Source: an uncultured Alphaproteobacteria bacterium (lineage in GTDB: Bacteria; Pseudomonadota; Alphaproteobacteria; RF32; CAG-239). From it: 11,489 nucleotides of DNA. The stretch covers positions 1-11,489 of the forward strand of contig CATGXW010000009.1 of assembly GCA_949542085.1 (NCBI GenBank), written 5' to 3'. Positions 6,608 through 11,489 of this stretch are shown piece by piece. The notes under the pieces were generated by a model. It ran no database searches. It was not told the origin of the DNA and worked only from the letters and a program-made list of their open reading frames with translations. A program made the translations under genes and the position numbers. How positions within the stretch are numbered: position 1 is the stretch's first letter; every line of letters begins with the position of its first letter.

Positions 6608-7363
6608 TTACTTTTCCCCTCTGGTTAAAAATTCCAAAACTGTATTATTAGGCGGATTCTTTAGCAATTCCTTTGGATTGCCGCGTCCGCCGATACCTTT
6701 TATCGCCGCATCCAAAAATATGGAATCTTTGCCTATGGCAAAAATCGAAGCCAACTCATGTGTCACCACCACAAAAGTTGTTCCCAAACTTTGGTTGATT
6801 TCCATCAACAAATCATCCAAAAGCTTGGAACTGACAGGATCCAAACCTGCTGATGGTTCATCGCAATAAACAATTTGCGGATCCAAAGCCAATGCTCTGG
6901 CCAAACCGGCGCGTTTTTTCATACCACCGCTGATTTCCGACGGATAATAATCCTCAAATCCGTTCAAACCGACCAACGCCAATTTAAGAGAAACCAACTC
7001 CTTAATCAATTGCGGTGAATAATCCGTATATTGTTGCAAAGGCAATGAAATATTCTCTGCCAGCGTCATAGAGCTGAACAAAGCCCCGCTTTGATAAAGA
7101 ATACCGCATTTTTGCATAATCAAAGCCCGTTCTTGGTCTGTCGCCTGTGTAAAATCCTGCCCGTTGATCATCACATCACCACTTTGAGCCGGAACCAGTC
7201 CGGTCAAAACACGGAGCAAACTGCTTTTTCCGCAACCGCTCCCTCCCATGATGATGAAAATATCCCCTTGCTTAACGTCAAAGCTGATATCTTTCATCAA
7301 AATAAAATCACCGTATCCAACCGTCAGGTTCTTAACGTCTATCACCGTTTTTTTCTCGCTCAT
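6608..7363 (-). CDS. mlaF: MlaF-like ABC transporter ATPase
   Basis: A 251-aa ATP-binding subunit that powers the Mla lipid transporter from the cytoplasmic face. Walker A is GGSGCGKS (40-47), the Q-loop is Gln91 (LYQSGALF), the signature is SEISGGMKKR (142-151), Walker B with catalytic Glu is IVYCDEP (164-170, Glu169), the D-loop is SAGLDP (171-176) and the switch His is His202 (VVTHEL). QSGALFSSMT with SGGMKKR is typical of the MlaF branch. The true start is the ATG at 7363, within an ATGA that overlaps the mlaE stop (TGA) and implies translational coupling. The open frame extends 18 codons upstream to another ATG, but that lies inside mlaE and is less likely. Confidence 0.95.
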   Translation of the reverse strand: MSEKKTVIDVKNLTVGYGDFILMKDISFDVKQGDIFIIMGGSGCGKSSLLRVLTGLVPAQSGDVMINGQDFTQATDQERALIMQKCGILYQSGALFSSMTLAENISLPLQQYTDYSPQLIKELVSLKLALVGLNGFEDYYPSEISGGMKKRAGLARALALDPQIVYCDEPSAGLDPVSSKLLDDLLMEINQSLGTTFVVVTHELASIFAIGKDSIFLDAAIKGIGGRGNPKELLKNPPNNTVLEFLTRGEK

Positions 7364-8472
7364 ACGCCCCACACCTGCAACAACCATGTTAAAATCCCAG
7401 TGACAACAATCATCCATACAATTGCCGAAACAACAGCTTTCGTGGTCGCCACACCGACGCTGTCGGCATTACGTCCGCAATTCACCCCGTAATAACAACC
7501 GCAAAGGGCAATAACCGCTCCATAAATAAAACCATGAAAGACACCAACGGAAAAATTATTCATTTTCACGGCATCCAAAGTATATTTCCAATATTCGGCG
7601 GCAGAAATATCCAGCATAACGACACCGACAACGGCTCCGCCAAGAATCCCCATTAAATCCGCCAACATTGTTAAAATCGGCATCGTGACAATCAAACTCA
7701 AAATTCTCGGCAAAACCAAAAAATCCGTCGTGGGAATACCCATCGTTTTCAATGCGTCAATTTCTTCATTAACCTGCATGGTTCCGATTGTTGCCGCATA
7801 AGAAGCCCCTGTCCGCCCGGCCATAATAATACCGGCCATAATAGCCCCCATAATTCGTGTCATGCCGATAGCCACCAAACTGGCGACATATATCTGCGCA
7901 CCGAACATTTTAAGCTGAATTGCACCGACAAAGGCCAAAATCAACCCAACCATAAAGCTCACCAAAGACACTATTCCGATTGCCTTATAACTGCTGTCCT
8001 CCAACGCAAACCACAAATCCACTTTCCGCATAACGGCAACTCCCGTTATGTAACGCCACACGGATTTCAGCGTTTCTCCGATAAAACGTCCTCCTTTGCC
8101 AATCCCGCTATGAACGGCAATCCCCCAATCACCGACTTTGTCAACAAACGGCAAATGAATCGTCTTTTTTTGCTCAGGCTTCCGATCCACTTCCAAAGCC
8201 AAACGCACCAACTCGGATAAATTCTGCGGCAAAGACGACCAATCCACTTTGACGGTGTTGCCCTCGGCCAGTCGAGCCACTTCAAACAGAACAACGACCA
8301 ACGATGAATCCCACTTTTTCAAATCTGTTGCCGCAAAAACAACCTCTTTTCCGCGGAAACGCCGCAAGCTCCGGTACAAATCCTCCTTTGCACCGTTATC
8401 ATCATAAGCGATAAAATCTCCGCCAAGGTCTATTTCAAACCGGTCTGAATCTGATTTAAACTTTAGTGTCAT
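7360..8472 (-). CDS. mlaE: MlaE-like permease with fused N-terminal STAS-like domain
   Basis: A 370-aa inner-membrane permease. Residues 1 to about 95 form a STAS-like domain with the switch loop WDSSLV (54-59), taking the place of the separate MlaB protein of E. coli. Residues 130-370 are the MlaE permease with about five hydrophobic segments. It carries the family signature AGRTGASYAATIGTMQVNEE (218-237), continuing IDALKTMGIP (238-247). This fusion is common in Alphaproteobacteria and some other groups, where the operon is E-F-D plus a lipoprotein. First gene of the operon, with GAGGA 6 bases before the ATG and a good promoter upstream. No mlaC gene is present, so the periplasmic carrier is absent or encoded elsewhere. 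Confidence 0.94.
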   Translation of the reverse strand: MTLKFKSDSDRFEIDLGGDFIAYDDNGAKEDLYRSLRRFRGKEVVFAATDLKKWDSSLVVVLFEVARLAEGNTVKVDWSSLPQNLSELVRLALEVDRKPEQKKTIHLPFVDKVGDWGIAVHSGIGKGGRFIGETLKSVWRYITGVAVMRKVDLWFALEDSSYKAIGIVSLVSFMVGLILAFVGAIQLKMFGAQIYVASLVAIGMTRIMGAIMAGIIMAGRTGASYAATIGTMQVNEEIDALKTMGIPTTDFLVLPRILSLIVTMPILTMLADLMGILGGAVVGVVMLDISAAEYWKYTLDAVKMNNFSVGVFHGFIYGAVIALCGCYYGVNCGRNADSVGVATTKAVVSAIVWMIVVTGILTWLLQVWGV

Positions 8473-8496
8473 TCGTTTTCCTCAATTTTTCTATAT

Positions 8497-8524
8497 ATTA
8501 TAATAAGCTGATTTTCACTTTCAA
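8497..8524 (-). promoter_or_regulatory. Sigma70-like promoter of the mla operon
   Basis: On the minus strand TTGAAA (8524-8519) and TATAAT (8502-8497) are 16 bp apart, with the expected start about 17 bases before the mlaE ATG. It is divergent from, and closely spaced with, the arsR-type promoter. Confidence 0.65.
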
Positions 8525-8536
8525 GCCTTACCATGA

Positions 8537-8565
8537 TTGACAGAAGAAGCTTTTTTAACTAAACT
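8537..8565 (+). promoter_or_regulatory. Sigma70-like promoter of the ArsR-type gene
   Basis: A perfect TTGACA (8537-8542) and TAAACT (8560-8565) are separated by 17 bp; the transcript should begin near 8572, some 27 bases before the ATG. I see no clear 12-2-12 ArsR operator here, only a short CATTCAAATG palindrome near 8574-8583. Confidence 0.65.
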
Positions 8566-8598
8566 CGGAAAAACATTCAAATGATGCGGACATAACAA

Positions 8599-8958
8599 AT
8601 GACGGAAACCAACAAACTTCATAATCACAACAGCGATACAAAAACAGCTCTGAAGCTGATTCCGGCAGATTCCGAAGCCATAAAAGCTTGTGATCTTTTT
8701 CAGCAATTGGGTGACCCCACTCGTTTGAAAATTTTATGCCTGCTGGCCCATAGCGAACAATGCGTCAACAATATCGCCTTTGTCGTAAACATGAGCGCGC
8801 CGGCCGTTTCCCACCACTTGCGCGTCCTGCGTCAAACCGGCCTCATCACCAACCGCCGAGACGGCAAAGAAATATATTACAAATTGGCTGAAGATAAAAA
8901 AGCGTCGTTAGTCCACAAAATCATTGACGATGTTTTTGGACTGAACTGTTGTGTATAA
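8599..8958 (+). CDS. ArsR/SmtB-family metal-responsive repressor (atypical sensor site)
   Basis: A 119-aa winged-helix protein. FQQLGDPTRLKILCLL (34-49) is the family hallmark. The recognition helix is in MSAPAVSHHLRVLRQTGLI (65-83) and the wing is NRRDGKEIYYKLA (85-97). Such proteins repress metal-export genes until Zn, Cd, Pb or As(III) binds. The usual ELCVCD thiol site of ArsR/CadC is here EQCVNN (53-58), keeping only Cys55. The alpha-5 Zn ligands of SmtB/CzrA are only partly present (Asp99, His106). A His/Asn-rich head (HNHNSD, 9-14) and a C-terminal Cys pair (117-118) could supply other ligands. Its 3' end overlaps the convergent Zn/Cd ATPase gene by 38 bp, so the ATPase operon is the natural target, though this is inferred. 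No strong Shine-Dalgarno site is seen before the ATG. Confidence 0.88.
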   Translation: MTETNKLHNHNSDTKTALKLIPADSEAIKACDLFQQLGDPTRLKILCLLAHSEQCVNNIAFVVNMSAPAVSHHLRVLRQTGLITNRRDGKEIYYKLAEDKKASLVHKIIDDVFGLNCCV

Positions 8959-10804
8959 GTCGGTCTTTATTCCGAAAATAAAGCACTCGCAAAGCATTTA
9001 ATATCGCAATCACAGAAACGCCGACATCCGCAAAAACAGCCTCCCACATTGTAGCCATACCCCAAGCGCCCAGACCTAAAACCCCAAACTTAATTCCCAA
9101 AGCAAAAACAATATTCTGTTTAACAACATTGAGTGTCCGGCGCGAAATTTTAACCGCTGTTGCCAGCTTCATCGGCTCATCCGTCATCAAAACCACGTCA
9201 GAGGCTTCAACCGCGGCATCGGTCCCCACGCCGCCCATTGCCACTCCGATATCTGCGCGAGCCAATACCGGCGCGTCATTAATACCATCCCCCACATAGG
9301 CCAAGCGTCCCGAATAACACGTCATCAGAGTTTCCAACTGTTCAACCTTATGTTGAGGCAAAAGCTCGCTGCAAACAATATCTATTCCCACGGCCTTGGC
9401 TACACTTTCCGCCGCTGTTTTCCTGTCTCCGCTTAACATAACCGTGCGCTGAACACCCAATTTTTTAAGTTCCTGAATAGCGATAGCTGCATCCGCCTTA
9501 ATTTCATCGGCAATGGCAATCCACCCCGCATAAACACCGTCAACAGCCACATGAGAAAGCGTTCCCGCTAACATCACATCTTCCGGTTCTATTCCCTCGG
9601 AAGCCATCAACTTATTATTACCGACAGCCACTTTCCTTCCACGTACAATAGAGGTAATTCCTTGTCCGGCAATTTCAGTAAACTCAACCACATCTTGCTC
9701 ACAAACATCTCCGGTAAAAGCTTTCCTGATAGATTGTGAAACAGGATGAGAAGAAAACACCCCCGCGCAAGCTGCCAATTCAAGCAATTCATGTTCCGAC
9801 ATGCCCATACTTTTTACTTGCACGACACGAAACGTCCCTTTAGTCAAAGTCCCCGTCTTATCAAACACAACCGTCTTGACATCGGCAAGAGCTTGTAAAT
9901 AATCTCCCCCTTTGACCAAAATACCATAACGAGATGCGGCTCCAATTCCGCCAAAGAAACTCAGCGGAATAGAAATCACCAAAGCGCATGGACACGAAAT
10001 CACCAAAAACGTCAAAGCCCGATAAATCCAATCCCGCCACTCACTCCAACCACATAAAGGAGGAATAACAGCCAACAAAATAGCGGACACAACAACCAAC
10101 GGCGTATAATAACGGGCAAATCGAGTAATAAATTGTTCCGTTTTGGCTTTTTTGGAAGCGGATGTTTCAACCAAGTTCAAAATCTTGGCTACAGTTGAAT
10201 CGCCATACGGTTTCCTGACTTCAATCTCCAATAAACCGGAGACCACGACACACCCGCTGTCAACCATATCACCGACGACTAACTCTCTGGGAACGGATTC
10301 ACCCGTAATTGCCGCCGTGTCAACCAAAGAATATCCTTTGACAATAAGACCATCCAAAGGAATCTTTTCTCCCGGTTTGACAATAATAATATCACCGACG
10401 ACAACTTTTTCTGGTGAGACGGAACAAACCTCGCCTCCGCGTTTCACATTGGCATAATCCGGACGAATATCCATCAACGCGCTGATTGAACGCCGCGATT
10501 TAGCCACAGCATATGCTTGAAACAACTCACCTATTTGATAAAACAACATGACGCCGGCGGCTTCAGAATATTGTCGCAAAGCAATCGCCCCAAAAGTCGC
10601 TACCGCCATCAAAAAATTCTCATCAAACAAATGTCCTCGACGCATATTCCGAAAAGCCTTGCGCACAACCGGCCAACCGGCCAGCAAATAACTTCCCCCG
10701 AGAAACGACAATGAAAGATATTCATTGGAAAACACGAAAGAAATAGCAAACAAAAATATCGCCGCCACCACCTTATACATTTGTTTTTTGAGCTTCATAA
10801 GCAT
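8921..10804 (-). CDS. zntA: Zn/Cd/Pb-type P1B ATPase (ZntA/CadA-like), without N-terminal metal domain
   Basis: A 627-aa inner-membrane pump that exports divalent soft metals using ATP. Visible motifs: TGES (167-170, actuator), the CPC metal site in the sixth helix (271-273), the phosphorylated Asp in DKTGT (315-319), the P1B His-Pro (353-354), the nucleotide site (MLSGDRKTAA, 456-465) and GDGIND (505-510). Lys573 in IKFG and Asp593 in FADVGVS match the Lys and Asp that with CPC define the Zn/Cd/Pb (P1B-2) class, so copper is unlikely. It lacks the N-terminal HMA domain of E. coli ZntA and begins directly at the first membrane helix; the HMA unit is the gene just upstream. The ATG at 10804 has AGGG 4 bases before it, and a second ATG two codons later is also possible. 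The last 38 bp overlap the arsR-type gene on the other strand. Confidence 0.95.
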   Translation of the reverse strand: MLMKLKKQMYKVVAAIFLFAISFVFSNEYLSLSFLGGSYLLAGWPVVRKAFRNMRRGHLFDENFLMAVATFGAIALRQYSEAAGVMLFYQIGELFQAYAVAKSRRSISALMDIRPDYANVKRGGEVCSVSPEKVVVGDIIIVKPGEKIPLDGLIVKGYSLVDTAAITGESVPRELVVGDMVDSGCVVVSGLLEIEVRKPYGDSTVAKILNLVETSASKKAKTEQFITRFARYYTPLVVVSAILLAVIPPLCGWSEWRDWIYRALTFLVISCPCALVISIPLSFFGGIGAASRYGILVKGGDYLQALADVKTVVFDKTGTLTKGTFRVVQVKSMGMSEHELLELAACAGVFSSHPVSQSIRKAFTGDVCEQDVVEFTEIAGQGITSIVRGRKVAVGNNKLMASEGIEPEDVMLAGTLSHVAVDGVYAGWIAIADEIKADAAIAIQELKKLGVQRTVMLSGDRKTAAESVAKAVGIDIVCSELLPQHKVEQLETLMTCYSGRLAYVGDGINDAPVLARADIGVAMGGVGTDAAVEASDVVLMTDEPMKLATAVKISRRTLNVVKQNIVFALGIKFGVLGLGAWGMATMWEAVFADVGVSVIAILNALRVLYFRNKDRLIHNSSVQKHRQ

Positions 10805-10814
10805 AACACCCTAT

Positions 10815-11033
10815 CTAACGACAAATTTCAACGTCATCTTCCAAATCTTTCATCAACGCCTCGGCTTGTTTCAAAACCTTTTCAAAAACGGCGTCATCTG
10901 CTTCCAACACCATCTTTTGCGTCAAAAAAGAAATCGAAACATCAGTAACTCCGGTCAACGCCCGAATAGCCGCTTCAAGCTTTGCCGCACAATTAGCGCA
11001 ATCCAAACCTTCCAAATCAAAAGACTTTCTCAT
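10815..11033 (-). CDS. HMA-domain metal-binding protein partnered with the Zn/Cd ATPase
   Basis: A 72-aa single-domain protein of the CopZ/HMA fold. The metal site is GLDCANC (residues 9-15, Cys12 and Cys15). Asp rather than Thr/Ser/His before the first Cys, as in GMDC of ZntA, is associated with Zn/Cd/Pb, whereas copper chaperones usually have GMTC. It ends in an acidic stretch (DLEDDVEICR) with an extra Cys at 71. I choose the ATG at 11033 because AAGGAG lies 6 bases before it; the longer open frame starts inside the promoter. It lies 10 bases before the ATPase start and should be co-transcribed. It likely delivers metal to, or regulates, the ATPase, replacing the missing N-terminal domain. 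Confidence 0.92.
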   Translation of the reverse strand: MRKSFDLEGLDCANCAAKLEAAIRALTGVTDVSISFLTQKMVLEADDAVFEKVLKQAEALMKDLEDDVEICR

Positions 11034-11063
11034 TTTAAACTCCTTTTTTATAATTACATATAC

Positions 11064-11091
11064 AGTATAACACATCGGCAAAACAATTCAA
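11064..11091 (-). promoter_or_regulatory. Promoter of the HMA-ATPase operon
   Basis: On the minus strand TTGAAT (11091-11086) and TATACT (11069-11064) are 16 bp apart, and TG precedes the -10 box by one base (extended -10). The transcript should start near 11057, leaving a leader of about 24 bases with AAGGAG. Confidence 0.65.
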
Positions 11092-11108
11092 CATATATTT
11101 AATTGTTT
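11081..11108. promoter_or_regulatory. Inverted repeat overlapping the -35 box, candidate metal-regulator operator
   Basis: Perfect 8-bp arms AAACAATT (11081-11088) and AATTGTTT (11101-11108) are separated by 12 bases. The inner arm covers the -35 box of the HMA-ATPase promoter and the outer arm lies just upstream. This position suits a repressor such as the ArsR-type protein encoded at 8599, but the spacing is not the classic 12-2-12 form. Confidence 0.45.
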
Positions 11109-11150
11109 AATATACTTTGTGCAAAAAAATAAAAAAGATAACAAAAGTAT

Positions 11151-11179
11151 TTGCATTTTAGTTTTGTTTGTTATATACA
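11151..11179 (+). promoter_or_regulatory. Promoter of tRNA-Gln
   Basis: TTGCAT (11151-11156) and TATACA (11174-11179) are separated by 17 bp, with the expected start about 12 bases before the mature tRNA. Confidence 0.6.
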
Positions 11180-11198
11180 ATTCCTGCAATTTGATAAT

Positions 11199-11272
11199 TG
11201 CTTCATCGTCTAATGGTAGGACAGCGGACTCTGACTCCGTTAATCTTGGTTCGAATCCAGGCAAAGCAGCCA
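11199..11272 (+). tRNA. trnQ: tRNA-Gln (anticodon CUG)
   Basis: A 74-base tRNA with encoded CCA that reads the Gln codon CAG. The D-arm is GTCTAATGGTAGGAC. The anticodon stem is GCGGA/TCCGT with loop CTCTGAC (anticodon 11231-11233). The T-arm is CTTGG-TTCGAAT-CCAGG and the discriminator is G73. U1-A72 at the top of the acceptor stem is a typical tRNA-Gln feature. The acceptor stem is odd: 5' TGCTTCA against 3' CAAAGCA pairs at five positions, but 6-67 (C/A) and 7-66 (A/C) do not pair. All other elements look functional. Confidence 0.93.
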
Positions 11273-11280
11273 ATAACAAG

Positions 11281-11303
11281 CCTTCCGTTCGGGAGGTTTT
11301 TTT
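11281..11303 (+). terminator. Terminator of tRNA-Gln
   Basis: CCTTCC and GGGAGG form a 6-bp stem (one T-G pair) with a GTTC loop, followed by seven T, starting 9 bases after the tRNA. Confidence 0.85.
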
Positions 11304-11308
11304 ATGTC

Positions 11309-11340
11309 CAAAACCCCCGCTTTTTCAAACGGGGGTTTTG
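11309..11340 (-). terminator. Bidirectional terminator between tRNA-Gln and proS
   Basis: An 11-bp perfect stem (CAAAACCCCCG with CGGGGGTTTTG) with a 10-base loop has four T at the end of either arm. It lies about 18 bases past the proS stop codon and is the likely terminator of proS; it also backs up the tRNA terminator. Confidence 0.8.
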
Positions 11341-11357
11341 TGTTGCAATTGTCAAAC

Positions 11358-11489
11358 CTAGTAGCTTCTGGCGTAAATCACATCCATAACAGCGTCATCG
11401 CCTGTCAACAGACATTTGCCATTCGTACCACTTTGGTCGAACGGAATACAGCGGATAGTGGCCTTGGTTTCTTCTTTAATCTTCTCCTC
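11358..11489 (-). CDS. proS: Prolyl-tRNA synthetase, C-terminal fragment
   Basis: The last 43 residues of a minus-strand gene that enters from the right edge. The sequence runs [20 protein letters not shown], then [11 protein letters not shown], and ends in YARSY. The [14 protein letters not shown] motif, a later GKC-x-TG and a C-terminal Y are characteristic of the extra C-terminal domain of archaeal/eukaryote-type prolyl-tRNA synthetases, which join proline to tRNA-Pro. The terminal Tyr is conserved in that type and reaches towards the active site. The E. coli-type enzyme lacks this tail, so this genome appears to use the archaeal-like form. The catalytic core lies outside the window. Confidence 0.85.
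   Translation of the reverse strand, partial: EEKIKEETKATIRCIPFDQSGTNGKCLLTGDDAVMDVIYARSY

Noticed and set aside
7364..7417. Eighteen extra N-terminal residues on the MlaF protein
   Set aside because: They lie inside mlaE, do not look like family sequence, and the ATGA overlap gives a better start.
11034..11081. Longer 88-aa version of the HMA protein
   Set aside because: The extension translates the promoter -10 region and leader; the AAGGAG site favours the ATG at 11033.
11199..11340. tRNA-Gln as an attachment site for an integrated element
   Set aside because: The mispaired acceptor stem raised the idea, but only terminators and the housekeeping proS gene follow, with no integrase or second 3'-tRNA copy in the window.

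Overview
The window (about 11.5 kb, moderately low G+C, both strands heavily used) looks like ordinary chromosome from a Gram-negative bacterium. An Alphaproteobacterium of the AT-rich kind found in gut or host-associated habitats is my best guess. The reasons are an outer-membrane lipid-asymmetry operon (Mla type) whose permease carries a fused STAS-like domain, a lipoprotein with a lipobox, a tRNA-Gln(CUG) with an encoded CCA end, and sigma70-like promoters with good Shine-Dalgarno sites. The lineage is inferred from gene style, not measured.

Layout. 1-158 (-): start of an alpha/beta hydrolase. 225-1622 (+): unrecognised 465-aa protein that I suspect is a divergent alpha/beta hydrolase with a cysteine nucleophile. 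1726-2130 (+): small unknown gene with atypical codon use, its own promoter, a palindrome over the -10 element, no ribosome binding site and a strong terminator. 2173-2961 (-): DpnA-like adenine methyltransferase without a visible nuclease partner, with an 18-bp palindrome upstream. 3079-3621 (-): HdeD-family membrane protein. 3622-3870: non-coding, with a minus-strand terminator that no gene explains. 3871-5271 (+): MATE efflux pump. 5274-8472 (-): four-gene operon mlaE-mlaF-mlaD-lipoprotein for lipid movement between the membranes. 8599-8958 (+): ArsR-type regulator. 8921-11033 (-): Zn/Cd-type P1B ATPase preceded by a separate HMA metal-binding protein. 11199-11272 (+): tRNA-Gln, then terminators. 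11358-11489 (-): the last 43 residues of prolyl-tRNA synthetase.

How they work together. The Mla genes are tightly packed (a 4-base ATGA overlap and 1-base gaps) and form one machine: permease plus ATPase in the inner membrane, an MCE ring protein in the periplasm, and a lipoprotein facing the outer membrane. The metal genes form a second unit: the HMA protein and the ATPase are co-transcribed for Zn/Cd export, and the ArsR-type protein is the likely metal-responsive repressor, although it is encoded convergently and its 3' end overlaps that of the ATPase. The MATE pump and HdeD protein are stand-alone envelope genes.

I see no CRISPR array, insertion sequence or prophage. The best candidates for something undescribed are the 465-aa protein, the tightly bounded 134-aa gene, a possible small RNA or leader near 3691-3752, and the mispaired acceptor stem of the tRNA.
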